From Negadavirga shengliensis (GTDB lineage: Bacteria; Bacteroidota; Bacteroidia; Cytophagales; Cyclobacteriaceae): 64,000 nucleotides of DNA. The stretch spans positions 434,001-498,000 of the forward strand of contig NZ_JBHSJJ010000003.1 in the NCBI RefSeq assembly GCF_042652345.1, in the 5' to 3' direction. Shown in pieces: positions 26,291 through 34,464 of the stretch (the stretch's first letter is position 1; every line of letters starts with the position of its first letter). Below the pieces are notes generated by a model that was not told the DNA's origin, did not search any database, and saw only the letters and a program-made list of their open reading frames with translations. The position numbers and the translations under genes were made by a program.

Positions 26291-26299
26291 AACTTTGAT

Positions 26300-27220
26300 A
26301 TGATAAAAATCGGTATCATCGGTATGAGTCCGGGCAATGCCCACCCCTATTCCTGGTCAGCCATTATTAACGGTGTTTTCGACGCTGAAGAGATAATTTC
26401 CGTGGGATATCCTGCGGTGGCGGATTATCTGAAGGCTCATCAGGATACTTTGGGTATTTCCCAGGCAAAGGTTACCCATGTATGGTGTCAGGAAACGGCC
26501 GTCGCTGAGAGCATCGCCAAAACCACCAAAATACCCCATGTGGTGGCCTCCATGGAGGATATGATATCGGAAGTGGACGCGGTGATCCTGGCCCGTGATG
26601 ATCCGGAAAACCATGTAGCCATGGCCAAACCATTCCTGGAAGCAAATGTGCCATTGTTTATTGACAAACCCTTGGCATTCACCAGGGAGGATTTGGAGTA
26701 CTTTGACAGACAACAGCGTGAGGGAAAGTTTCTCATGTCCTGTTCCTCCATGCGCTATGCTTCCGAATGCCGTACGGTGAAAACTGGACTCAGATCCCTT
26801 GGGAAGGTACAGCTGGTTACCGCAGTAGGAAAAAAGGACTGGAAAAAATACGGCGTGCATTTGTTGGAAGCCCTTTTTACCACATTGGATGATCCTGCCC
26901 CCATTTGGGTGCAGCATGTAGGAGAAAAGGACCAGGATATCGTGTTGATTGGGTTTGAGAATGGCATTAAAGCCACGGTCCATTTGTTTCAGGACATTTA
27001 TGGCACTTTTCAGCTTTCATTTTTTGGTTCAGAGGGATGGAAGATGGCCGATGTCAGGAATTTTTATGGGATGTTCCGCGAAAACCTGATCGAATTTGTA
27101 CGTTCAGTGGAAGAAGGAGCTCCCAGACTGGATTTTGCAAAAACCCGGGCAATTATCCAGACGGTGATAGGGGCATGGGAAAGTTATGAAAATGATGGAA
27201 AAGTGATTTCATTGAAATGA
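26300..27220 (+). CDS. Gfo/Idh/MocA-family NAD(P)-dependent sugar oxidoreductase
   Basis: 306 residues. An N-terminal Rossmann fold (IGIIGMSPGNAHPYSW) is followed by the family motif IDKPLAF (usually EKPxA), whose Lys is catalytic. The C-terminal domain is shorter than in typical 340-390-residue members. It starts 10 bp after the aldo/keto reductase and is followed after one base by an SDR gene. Members of this family oxidise or epimerise sugars, including amino sugars and anhydro-sialic acid, so it fits a sugar-acid route without defining it. Cytosolic, with no signal peptide. Confidence 0.85.
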   Translation: MIKIGIIGMSPGNAHPYSWSAIINGVFDAEEIISVGYPAVADYLKAHQDTLGISQAKVTHVWCQETAVAESIAKTTKIPHVVASMEDMISEVDAVILARDDPENHVAMAKPFLEANVPLFIDKPLAFTREDLEYFDRQQREGKFLMSCSSMRYASECRTVKTGLRSLGKVQLVTAVGKKDWKKYGVHLLEALFTTLDDPAPIWVQHVGEKDQDIVLIGFENGIKATVHLFQDIYGTFQLSFFGSEGWKMADVRNFYGMFRENLIEFVRSVEEGAPRLDFAKTRAIIQTVIGAWESYENDGKVISLK

Positions 27221-27221
27221 T

Positions 27222-27998
27222 ATGCACGTAAAGGATTTGTTGAGTTTAAAAGGAAAAGTCATTGTGGTGACCGGCGGCTCCGGGCTTTATGGAAAATGCC
27301 TGGTAGAGGGACTGGCTGAAGCAGATGGGACCGTCATCACCACTTCACGGAATCTTGCTTCTGCCGAGAAAACTGCCTCGGAGTTTGGTTCCAAAGGTTT
27401 GCAAGTGCATCCCATGGTTCTGGACCAGGGCTTTACTGATTCTGTGGAGAATTTCAGAAAAGAATTATGGGAAAGATTTGGACGCCTGGATGCCTTCGTG
27501 AACAACGCTGTCTCCCGGCCCATGAAAGGTTATCGGGCCCCTATCGCTGCGTTTGAGGAGTCCATGAGGGTCAATGCGACCGGCATGGTGGATCTGTTAA
27601 GGGAAATGACCGATTTGATCATCAAAACCGGTGGAGGATCCGTGATAAATATCAGTTCAATGATGGGGATGAAAGGACCCGACCTTTCCAATTATGAGGG
27701 CACGGATATGGGTGATTTGCCGCCGGATTATTTTTTCCACAATGCAGGTCTTATCAACCTGACCCGCTACATGGCCAAAATGCACGCGGGCAAAAACATC
27801 CGGTTTAACTGTATCAGTCCTGGCGGGCTTTTTAATCATCAGCCCCAGGCTTTTCTGGATAACTATTGTAGGAAAGTACCATTAAGGCGGATGGCCAATC
27901 CGGATGACATCAAGGGACTTGCGGTCCTTCTGGCCTCCGATGCGGGTGCCTATATCAATGGGGAAAACATCTTGATGGACGGAGGTCTCAATGCCTGA
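27222..27998 (+). CDS. SDR-family protein, PtmA-like, with catalytic Lys replaced by Asn
   Basis: 258 residues. The cofactor motif VTGGSGLYG (16-24), NNAVS and the catalytic Ser in INISSMMG (144-148) are present. At the YxxxK site the sequence is Tyr170-F-F-H-Asn174, so the usual Lys is replaced by Asn; the DNA there is unambiguous. The region SNYEGTDMG and the tail IRFNCISPGGLFNHQPQAF resemble the PtmA-type SDRs found in nonulosonic-acid gene clusters. It overlaps the next SDR gene by 8 bp. It may be a non-redox partner of that SDR, a lyase or epimerase-like variant, or weakly active. The family call is firm; activity is uncertain. Confidence 0.82.
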   Translation: MHVKDLLSLKGKVIVVTGGSGLYGKCLVEGLAEADGTVITTSRNLASAEKTASEFGSKGLQVHPMVLDQGFTDSVENFRKELWERFGRLDAFVNNAVSRPMKGYRAPIAAFEESMRVNATGMVDLLREMTDLIIKTGGGSVINISSMMGMKGPDLSNYEGTDMGDLPPDYFFHNAGLINLTRYMAKMHAGKNIRFNCISPGGLFNHQPQAFLDNYCRKVPLRRMANPDDIKGLAVLLASDAGAYINGENILMDGGLNA

Positions 27999-28815
27999 AA
28001 GCGCTACAAAAAATATCGGGATTGATCCTGAAAATGAATGGGGGGAGGCTTTTTCCCTTAAAGGAAAACTCATATGGGTGATCGGGGGAGCGGGGTATCT
28101 GGGAAGGGCTGTGGTGAGGTTTTTGGTCCAGGCAGGTGCCAGGGTCGTCTGTGCGGATATGGGTGATAAGGCTTTTGACTTTCTCCAGAATAAAAAATGG
28201 GAGATGGCCATACCTGCCACGGTGGACATTTCTTTGGAATATAAGTTGAACCAATTCATCGAAGAGCAGACCCGCAAACTGGGTTCTCCAGACGGTGTGG
28301 TAAACCTGGCTTATGCATCCACCGCCAAGCGTCTGGAGGAACTGACCGGAGCTGATTTCGACAAGGTAAACCAAGCCGGTCTCACTGCGGGGTTTTTATT
28401 GGGCAGGGAGTCGGCGAAACTCATGGCAGCCAACGGAGGGGGCAGCTTGGTAATGTTTTCAAGCATGTATGGTATGGTAAGCCCAGATCCAAAAATTTAT
28501 GAACATCCGATGAATCCAAATCCAATTGAATATGGGGTGGGAAAAGCCGGAATCATTCAGATGACCAGGTATTTTGCCATGCATTTTGGGCTGAAAAAAG
28601 TGCGCTGTAACAGCATTTCTCCCGGCCCGTTTCCTAACCCTTCGGTAAAAGAGCAACATCCGGATTTTGTGGAAAGGTTGGGAAAAAAGACCGTGTTGGG
28701 GAGAGTTGGGGAGGTCAAGGAAATTGCCGGGGCAGTCTGTTTCTTGCTCTCACCTGCATCATCCTATATCACCGGGCATAACCTGGTGGTGGATGGGGGC
28801 TGGACATGTTGGTAA
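27991..28815 (+). CDS. SDR-family oxidoreductase with intact catalytic residues
   Basis: 274 residues, starting inside the end of the preceding SDR gene. It has a longer N terminus than its neighbour, a cofactor loop GGAGYLG (32-38), Ser157/Ser158 in MFSSMYGM and Tyr181 with Lys185 in YGVGKAG. The end (ITGHNLVVDGGWTCW) is a typical SDR C terminus. The insert PKIYEHPMNPNPIEYG resembles PtmA-like sugar-modifying SDRs. Adjacent overlapping SDRs, one intact and one lacking the Lys, suggest a heteromeric enzyme or two different steps on the same substrate. Cytosolic. Confidence 0.87.
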   Translation: MPESATKNIGIDPENEWGEAFSLKGKLIWVIGGAGYLGRAVVRFLVQAGARVVCADMGDKAFDFLQNKKWEMAIPATVDISLEYKLNQFIEEQTRKLGSPDGVVNLAYASTAKRLEELTGADFDKVNQAGLTAGFLLGRESAKLMAANGGGSLVMFSSMYGMVSPDPKIYEHPMNPNPIEYGVGKAGIIQMTRYFAMHFGLKKVRCNSISPGPFPNPSVKEQHPDFVERLGKKTVLGRVGEVKEIAGAVCFLLSPASSYITGHNLVVDGGWTCW

Positions 28816-28842
28816 AATGATCGTAGTTTTAAAGATTTGAGT

Positions 28843-29226
28843 ATGAAGAAAATCGTTCACCCAAAAAGAGATGCCGCATTCGTTACCGGCGCCTATTCCG
28901 ATGCCATCTTGGTAGATGGGTTTTTATTTGTAAGTGGACAGGCATCCGTGGATTTCGGGACATCGGAGTTTAAACGCGGCACTATAGAGGAAGAAACCAG
29001 ACGGACACTTGATAATATCAAAGCCATCATTGAAGCTGCGGGAGGCACCATGGACAACGTGGTCAAATGTACTGTCCACCTGGCCGATATCAATGAATTT
29101 GACCGCTATAATAAAGTGTATGCAGACTATTTCACTGGCATAAAACCTGCCCGGATCACTGTACAATCCGTGCTGGCTGAAGGACTTAAGGTAGAAATTG
29201 ACTGCATTGCTAAAATCCCCTCCTGA
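28843..29226 (+). CDS. RidA family enamine/imine deaminase
   Basis: 127 residues from ATG 28843 (a TTG lies two codons upstream). It carries the RidA/YjgF/UK114 pattern: AYSDAILVDGFLFVSGQASVDF (described in part), VVKCTVHLADINEFDRYNKVYADYF and ARITVQSVLAEGLKVEIDCIA, with the Arg that binds the substrate carboxylate in PARITV. RidA proteins hydrolyse reactive enamine or imine products of PLP enzymes to keto acids and ammonia. Its presence with two PLP aminotransferase domains in the same regulon supports a route in which amines or amino acids are intermediates. Confidence 0.92.
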   Translation: MKKIVHPKRDAAFVTGAYSDAILVDGFLFVSGQASVDFGTSEFKRGTIEEETRRTLDNIKAIIEAAGGTMDNVVKCTVHLADINEFDRYNKVYADYFTGIKPARITVQSVLAEGLKVEIDCIAKIPS

Positions 29227-29236
29227 AGGTAAAGTT

Positions 29237-30322
29237 ATGCGCAAAAGACTGATCATAGATGCCCATTTGGATCTGGCCATGAATGCCATAGAGTGGAACC
29301 GGGATTTGAAAATGGAATTAAGCCGGATTCGTCAAATGGAAATGCACATGAAGGATAAGCCGGACAGAGGCAGGGGTACGGTCTGTTTGCCTGAACTCCG
29401 GAAGGGAAAAATAGGCATTGTGGTCGCGACCCAGTTGGCCCGGTATTCTCCGCCTGATTCTGCCTTGGCCGGGTGGAACTCTCCCCAACAGGCTTGGGCC
29501 ATGACCCAGGCCCAACTGGCCTGGTACCGGGAAATGGAATCATTGGGTGAGATGAAACAAATTGTAAGCCGTACAGGGCTGGAAGAAATGGTAAACCTGT
29601 GGGAAGATGATACAATTCCTGACAGTGAAAAGCCCATCGGGTACCTGTTGAGTTTGGAAGGGGCGGATTCTTTGGTAGATGTGTCTTATTTGGGGAAAGC
29701 TTATGGATACGGCGTGAGGGCGTTGGGATTGTCCCATTTTGGGCCGGGTAGGTATGCTCCTGGGACAAAAACGGAAGGACCGATTACTTCCCAGGGCAGG
29801 GAGTTGTTGGCTGAAATGGGCCACTTGAACATGATTCTGGATGTGACCCATCTTACTGATCAAGGCATTGAAGAAGCCATGGATATTTATCAAGGCCCTG
29901 TCTGGGCAAGCCACCACAATGTCAGAAAACTGGTTCCCCACCAACGGCAGTTAACCGATGAGCAGATAAGCAAACTGATAAAGAGAGGTGCTGTGATAGG
30001 GGGTATGCTGGATTGTTGGGCCATGGACATCCGGTTCATTGATGCTATATCCGATCCTTGGCAGTTGGACATCAAACTGGAGAAACTGGTGGATCACTGG
30101 GACCATATTTGTCAGATTGCCGGGAATTCACGGCATGTGGCCATAGGAAGTGACCTGGACGGAATTTTTGGAACGGAGCAGTCCCCTTGGGACATGAATT
30201 CCATCGCCGATCTTCAAAAATTCGAAAATCTTTTGAAAGACCGCGGCTATAATGATGAAGATATTGATAATATATTTCACGCGAACTGGCTGCGCTTTCT
30301 TAGAAACGCCCTGCCGGCATGA
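29237..30322 (+). CDS. Membrane dipeptidase-like (M19) amidohydrolase
   Basis: 361 residues from ATG 29237. It belongs to the renal-dipeptidase (peptidase M19) family, zinc-dependent TIM-barrel hydrolases. Matching elements are IDAHLDLAMNA (metal-binding HxD), YLLSLEGADSL (bridging Glu), LGLSHFGPGRYAPGT, DVTHLTDQGI with a His ligand, WASHHNVRKLVPHQRQL and VAIGSDLDGIFG. No signal peptide is present, so unlike secreted homologs it is probably cytosolic. In this operon it may hydrolyse an amide, such as an aminoacyl group attached to the sugar, rather than a dietary dipeptide. It follows ridA by 10 bp. Confidence 0.87.
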   Translation: MRKRLIIDAHLDLAMNAIEWNRDLKMELSRIRQMEMHMKDKPDRGRGTVCLPELRKGKIGIVVATQLARYSPPDSALAGWNSPQQAWAMTQAQLAWYREMESLGEMKQIVSRTGLEEMVNLWEDDTIPDSEKPIGYLLSLEGADSLVDVSYLGKAYGYGVRALGLSHFGPGRYAPGTKTEGPITSQGRELLAEMGHLNMILDVTHLTDQGIEEAMDIYQGPVWASHHNVRKLVPHQRQLTDEQISKLIKRGAVIGGMLDCWAMDIRFIDAISDPWQLDIKLEKLVDHWDHICQIAGNSRHVAIGSDLDGIFGTEQSPWDMNSIADLQKFENLLKDRGYNDEDIDNIFHANWLRFLRNALPA

Positions 30323-30347
30323 AACCGTAAGGAATGATTAACAGCAT

Positions 30348-31721
30348 ATGAACCATCAGGATAAACTCTGGGCAGGTGCCGCAAAGGTGGACATCACCCC
30401 GCCATTGGGCACCATTATCAATGGAGACTTTGTTGTCCATTATGCCCAATACGTCCATGATCCATTGTACGCCAAAGCCTTGCTTTTTAGAGATGGGAAG
30501 TTGACTTTGGCCATTGTGGTGGTGGATATCTGTGTGATGGGACAGGAGCTGTTGGATGAAGCAAAGGCTTTGGTGGCCCAAAAACACAGCATACCCCCTT
30601 CTCAAATTTTGATCAGCAGTACCCATACCCATGCGGCAGGTGCTGTGGAAGAGGTCCATTTGGTGCAGGCAGACTTGGCGTATAGAAAAAAAATACCCGG
30701 TTATATATTGAACACAGTGACGCAGGCTTTCAAAAATCTGGAGCCCGCAAAGGTGGCCTTTGGCAAAGTAGAGGCTCCGGAACATGTGCTTTGCCGTCGG
30801 TATATAATGGCAGAAAGCTATCAACCCTTTAACCCTGTCACGGGCCAGGCCGATCAGGTAAAAACCAACCCCTTTGGTGCGGAATCCCAAATCCTTCGTC
30901 CTGTAACCAATCCTGATCCGGAATTGTGCTTTTTAGCCGTCCAAAGTGTAAAAGGGAGGTGGATCAGTGTATTGGGCAATTATTCCCTGCATTACGTGGG
31001 AGATTGGGAAAACGGCACGCTTTCCGCTGATTACTTTGGTGTTTTCAGTGAATCGATGAAAAAAAAGTTAGGTGCAGGGGAAGAGTTTGTGGGAATGATG
31101 AGCAATGGTACCAGCGGGGATGTAAATGTATGGGATTTCATCAACAAGGACAGGTACCCCAAGGATCATTTTGCCAAAAGCCAACTTATCGGTGAGGCAT
31201 TGGCCGAAAAGGTGGTGTCTCAAATCCGGCATTTGCAATGGGATTCTTCCCTCGAATTGTCGGCTTCGTTAAAAATCATCGAAGTTTCCCGGAGAATGCC
31301 CACACAAGAAGCACTTCAAGCCGCAGGAACCGTGGTTTCCACAGGCGGGTATGAAAGGCTTGTTCCCGATGAGGAAGGCCTGAAAAAGCTTTATGCCAGG
31401 GAACAGCTTCTTTTACGTGATTATCCATTCAAGGCTACCTGTCCATTGCAGGTATTGGGCATAGGAAAGGCCAGGATTGGCGGCTTGCCAGGGGAATTTT
31501 TTGCGGAAACAGGGATGCGGTTAAAAGAAAATTCCACGGATGACCCTTATTTCACCATCAGCCTGGCCAATGGCAATGTGGGATATGTGCCGCCTGCACA
31601 TGAGCTGGAAAGCGGGGGGTATGAAACCTGGCGTTGCCGGATAAGCAACCTAGAGACCGATGCAGAAGCGATTATCAGAAAAACTTTGTCGGATATGATC
31701 AAAAAAAGCAAAAACCATTAA
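30348..31721 (+). CDS. Neutral/alkaline ceramidase-like hydrolase
   Basis: 457 residues related to the N-terminal domain of neutral/alkaline non-lysosomal ceramidase. The opening GAAKVDITPPLG and the zinc-site segment SSTHTHAAG are characteristic, followed by GNYSLHYVGDW and MSNGTSGDVN. It lacks a signal peptide and the C-terminal domain of true ceramidases (usually 600-700 residues), so it is probably a cytosolic amidase of different specificity. Such single-domain relatives often occur in sugar-catabolic clusters of Bacteroidota and Planctomycetes. An N-acyl amide hydrolysis, for example deacylation of an amino sugar, is a reasonable guess. It is the last gene of the operon. Confidence 0.85.
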   Translation: MNHQDKLWAGAAKVDITPPLGTIINGDFVVHYAQYVHDPLYAKALLFRDGKLTLAIVVVDICVMGQELLDEAKALVAQKHSIPPSQILISSTHTHAAGAVEEVHLVQADLAYRKKIPGYILNTVTQAFKNLEPAKVAFGKVEAPEHVLCRRYIMAESYQPFNPVTGQADQVKTNPFGAESQILRPVTNPDPELCFLAVQSVKGRWISVLGNYSLHYVGDWENGTLSADYFGVFSESMKKKLGAGEEFVGMMSNGTSGDVNVWDFINKDRYPKDHFAKSQLIGEALAEKVVSQIRHLQWDSSLELSASLKIIEVSRRMPTQEALQAAGTVVSTGGYERLVPDEEGLKKLYAREQLLLRDYPFKATCPLQVLGIGKARIGGLPGEFFAETGMRLKENSTDDPYFTISLANGNVGYVPPAHELESGGYETWRCRISNLETDAEAIIRKTLSDMIKKSKNH

Positions 31722-31740
31722 TTTTGGAAAAACGCAAAGG

Positions 31741-32358
31741 GTGAATACGGATATTTGGAAACAAGGGCTTACAAACAGGGTTCCTGACAAGGCACTGCCT
31801 TATTGTTGTTCATTATGGGAAGAAGAGCCCTTCCATTTGGCCGTCACCCGGTCCAGAAGCAGTAAATTGGGGGATTTTAGGTACAGGGCGGACCTGGCTG
31901 TTCAGAAAATCACCATCAATCATGACCTGAATATTTACCAGTTTTTGATTACCTATATCCACGAGGTGGCCCATCACAGGGTATTCAGTAAATATGGGTC
32001 GGCCAAAAAGCCCCACGGGCAGGAATGGAAGAAGACCTTCCGGCAACTGATGATGCCTGTACTCAACGACAGTGTATTTCCCAGGGATATTCTGATCCCG
32101 TTAAGGTTACACATGGCCAATCCCAAGGCCAGTACCGGAGCGGATTATTTTTTGATGAAGGAGTTGAAGAAATACGATTCCAAAGAGACAATCGATGGTG
32201 CTGCCTTATTGGGAGATCTGAAGATAGGAAGCAGGTTTGAACTCAGAAGGAGGGTTTTTGAAAAGCTGGAAACCCGCAGGACCAGGGTGCTGTGCAAGGA
32301 GCTTTCCAGCGGGAAAAGGTACCTTATTTCCAGCCATGCGGAAGTCGTGGCAGGGTGA
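31741..32358 (+). CDS. SprT-like zinc metalloprotease-fold protein
   Basis: 205 residues starting at a GTG preceded by AAAGG, which is well placed as a ribosome-binding site; there is no suitable ATG. The SprT domain is clear: His74-Glu75-x-x-His78 in YIHEVAHH and a third ligand His92 in KPHGQEWKKTF. The C terminus has a single cysteine, so the zinc-ribbon of many SprT members is absent or lost. Homologs include YpjP/SprT and the DNA-protein crosslink protease Spartan, but bacterial roles are poorly known. It starts 19 bp after the ceramidase-like gene and may be read from the same transcript though functionally unrelated. Confidence 0.87.
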   Translation: MNTDIWKQGLTNRVPDKALPYCCSLWEEEPFHLAVTRSRSSKLGDFRYRADLAVQKITINHDLNIYQFLITYIHEVAHHRVFSKYGSAKKPHGQEWKKTFRQLMMPVLNDSVFPRDILIPLRLHMANPKASTGADYFLMKELKKYDSKETIDGAALLGDLKIGSRFELRRRVFEKLETRRTRVLCKELSSGKRYLISSHAEVVAG

Positions 32359-32379
32359 GGGGTACAACCTCTATTAACC

Positions 32380-32457
32380 CCAGGTGGAACCCAGGAGACC
32401 AGGGAAGCTGCCAGAACCCAATCCTTGCAAGGGTCGAACGCGGTAAGCAGCCGCTAG
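32380..32457. repeat. Structured repeat, copy A
   Basis: This 78-bp stretch matches 34465-34544 with long identical blocks: a 17-bp block from GGAGACCAGG to AGCTG and a 13-bp block GCGGTAAGCAGCC, separated by a variable part in which ACCC and GGGT can pair in both copies. CAAC (32365-32368) outside it can pair with GTTG (32461-32464). It starts 21 bp after the SprT stop. It could be a small structured RNA or the end of a mobile element. No known family was recognised. Confidence 0.6.
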
Positions 32458-32562
32458 GGAGTTGGCACCATGAAGAAATAACACAAAATGGCGCAATTAA
32501 AAGTAAAACTTTTTCCTGTCTTATTTTTAATTTATCTAACCTCAAAATCAATCCTGAATACT

Positions 32563-33066
32563 TTAATCTTCTAAAATAAATTCCTGAAATTCAGCAGTAA
32601 AAGTCAACTCAGCATAATAATTACTTCTTTTTAAAGGTTCGTTTATAATTTGGTCAACTCTCCAACCGTTTGGTACTTTTTTCCCTATTCCATCACCTGA
32701 CCATGGGATTTTCAAAAGGAAGGTTTCATTTGCGGGAATTGGGTGTCCATGAATAAAATTAGTTTGGGCGATAATTTCCAAGGGTGAACCAACTAAGGCA
32801 AGTTCGGTTTCCAAAGTTTGATAGACCCGAATAAGATTTGAGTCATTTGGAGTAATAAATAAGAGGGAATGGTTTTCTCCGGAGTTATTTTCTATTTCGA
32901 CCTCGAAGAATATATTCTCATCTTCCTGAAAAGTTGTCGTTGCTTCTCCTTGTGTATTTAATAGTCGAAATTCTACGTCAAAGGGTGTTACTGGGGAGTC
33001 GTTTTCCAAACAAGAGAATGCCAGTAAAAGCAACATAGGTGTCAAAACAACAAATCGTCTTCTCAT
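32563..33066 (-). CDS. Hypothetical lipoprotein
   Basis: 167 residues. A lipoprotein signal peptide is followed by Cys19 in the lipobox AFSC. The mature part is predicted all-beta, immunoglobulin-like, with EVEIENNSGENHSLLF and PANETFLLKIPW suggesting a BsuPI-type (intracellular proteinase inhibitor) fold, but this resemblance is weak. Two hydrophobic-acidic segments near the end (NYYAELTFTAEFQEFILED) close the domain. It lies in the accessory stretch between the two structured repeats, together with the HigBA pair, and has no evident partner. Function unknown. Confidence 0.7.
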   Translation of the reverse strand: MRRRFVVLTPMLLLLAFSCLENDSPVTPFDVEFRLLNTQGEATTTFQEDENIFFEVEIENNSGENHSLLFITPNDSNLIRVYQTLETELALVGSPLEIIAQTNFIHGHPIPANETFLLKIPWSGDGIGKKVPNGWRVDQIINEPLKRSNYYAELTFTAEFQEFILED

Positions 33067-33214
33067 AGCTTTCTGAATATGGGTTTTTATAAAGACGTGA
33101 AAATAAACCCGTTCGCTACACTAACTTAATAAATAATCCCGAAACTAAAAATAATTTACTAAAAAATATCAAAACGCATCTACATAAGTGACAGAACATT
33201 TATCATGAAAGACC

Positions 33215-33505
33215 TCATATCGGGCAAGGTTTTATTTTATTGATTTCTTTCTCCTTTTGACTTTTCTCCTCTTCCAGATCATGATCATCCTGAAGACCCA
33301 ACCAAAACTTTGCACTTGTCCCGAAAAATTTGGAAAAACGCAGCGCGGTATCGGCGGTAATTCTGCGATTACCTTTGATTATTTCGGAAATGCGTGTTTG
33401 GGGGATAAAAGTTTCCTTAGCCAAACGGTAGGCAGAAATCCCCATGGGGGTTAAAAATTCCTCTAAGAGGATTTCTCCCGGGTGAATGTTTTTAAGCTTT
33501 TCCAT
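33215..33505 (-). CDS. higA: HigA-type antitoxin (XRE helix-turn-helix)
   Basis: 96 residues with the compact HigA pattern: HPGEILLEEFLTPMGISAYRLAKETFIPQTRISEIIKGNRRIT (described in part) forms the helix-turn-helix, followed by ALRFSKFFGTSAKFWLGLQ. HigA neutralises the HigB toxin and represses the operon by binding its promoter. The gene follows the toxin gene by 10 bp on the same strand, the usual HigBA order with toxin first. The charged tail EEEKSQKEKEINKIK is probably flexible. Confidence 0.9.
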   Translation of the reverse strand: MEKLKNIHPGEILLEEFLTPMGISAYRLAKETFIPQTRISEIIKGNRRITADTALRFSKFFGTSAKFWLGLQDDHDLEEEKSQKEKEINKIKPCPI

Positions 33506-33515
33506 ACCTGTTCAA

Positions 33516-33797
33516 TTAATGGTAATCTATTATTTGAATGTCGTAAGCATCGTCATTAATCCATTGAAAGATGATCCGCCATTGATTGTTGATGCGGATA
33601 CTGTAATAACCTTGAAGATTTCCTTTCAGTTTTTCCAGTCTGTTTGCAGGAGGAATTCTAAGATCACCAACATCCTGAGCATTATTGATCATTCTTAGTT
33701 TTCGACGCGCAACATCCTGAATTTCGTTTGGCAACTTTTTTGACCGAATTCCATTCCAGATCTTTTCGGATGCGCTATCGCCAAAAGTTTTTATCAT
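33516..33797 (-). CDS. higB: HigB-type mRNA-interferase toxin (RelE superfamily)
   Basis: 93 residues of the RelE/HigB fold, which cleaves mRNA at the ribosome. Matching elements are IRSKKLPNEIQDVARRKLRMINNA, DLRIPPANRLEKLKG and the C-terminal WRIIFQWINDDAYDIQIIDYH containing catalytic-type residues. It is full length. Upstream, TAACGTTA (33817-33824) is an 8-bp palindrome 20 bp before the start and may be part of the HigA operator. The pair lies in the accessory stretch bounded by the structured repeats. Confidence 0.9.
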   Translation of the reverse strand: MIKTFGDSASEKIWNGIRSKKLPNEIQDVARRKLRMINNAQDVGDLRIPPANRLEKLKGNLQGYYSIRINNQWRIIFQWINDDAYDIQIIDYH

Positions 33798-34092
33798 TAA
33801 TGCCGAGCTCCGTTACTAACGTTAAAAGTAAGTATTTGTTTTTTGTTGGGCAAGTTTTAGGAGAAGGTTTATGTAGCGTAACGGCGGGTCAGACTAGGAA
33901 AGTAACGGATTTTGGAACACGTCCTTGCCAAGTGCGATCATGGCGACCTTGCGTACAAGAGGAGTTTGCTTTCCCGGTTGGTCCGGGATTACATCCTTGC
34001 AGTGACGGTACAAGGCTTTCGCCGGTTGGAAAAAACGCTATTTCCGCCTTGCAGATTTCAGGCGTTAAAAAATTTAAGAAGCGGAGGCAAGG

Positions 34093-34180
34093 GCACAGGC
34101 ATGTCTGAGGAGGTTTTTTGGCGGTAGGCCCAGCCAATTTGACTGCGATCCTTTCCAAAAAACCGACGAGTTTGCCTGTG
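34093..34180. repeat. Nested inverted repeat forming a long hairpin
   Basis: CACAGGCA (34094-34101) pairs with TGCCTGTG (34173-34180), and inside them GGTTTTTTGG (34112-34121) pairs perfectly with CCAAAAAACC (34155-34164). The arms are collinear, so the whole can fold as one long hairpin with an apical region of 33 nt. Nested perfect arms of this kind suggest a REP- or MITE-like element or a structured RNA. Confidence 0.65.
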
Positions 34181-34251
34181 TGCGGGCGGCCTTAAATTTT
34201 AGCCGGAAAGATGCACACCTGTGCGCCGCGGCGTAGCGGCGGGGTTTTTGG

Positions 34252-34283
34252 GTTACTTTTTTGACCTGCAGCAAAAAAGTAAC
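34252..34283. repeat. 12-bp perfect inverted repeat (hairpin)
   Basis: GTTACTTTTTTG (34252-34263) and CAAAAAAGTAAC (34272-34283) are perfect complements around an 8-nt loop. It follows a GC-rich stretch that is also partly self-complementary. In position it resembles the boundary hairpin of an intergenic repeat; with its T run it could also act as a terminator on either strand, although no gene on the plus strand precedes it. Confidence 0.65.
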
Positions 34284-34464
34284 AAATGAAAAATGCAGGA
34301 ACCAAGTACTCCATTCCTTGATGAGCGTGTATAAAAAGAGCCTGCTTTTCCGGTCTGACCGGGAGAAATACTTTGGATAAGAGCAGTACCGGATCGTCCG
34401 GTTTAAATTACCAAACCCAAGTCATCTACATTCCCAGCCCAAAGGAATGCAACCTACAATAATT

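Larger units (their letters stand above)
33798..34464. other. Noncoding accessory stretch with nested inverted repeats
   Basis: No credible gene is seen over about 670 bp. Short open frames exist on both strands but none has a recognisable start signal, domain or amino-acid balance. The stretch is more GC-rich in places than the flanks (for example CGCCGCGGCG around 34224-34235) and includes two strong inverted repeats, listed separately. It could be a decayed mobile element, a family of intergenic repeats, or a structured RNA locus. Confidence 0.5.

Noticed and set aside
33728..34158. Several open frames of 70-126 codons on both strands in the accessory stretch.
   Set aside because: No recognisable domain, poor amino-acid balance, and they run through inverted repeats; treated as noncoding.
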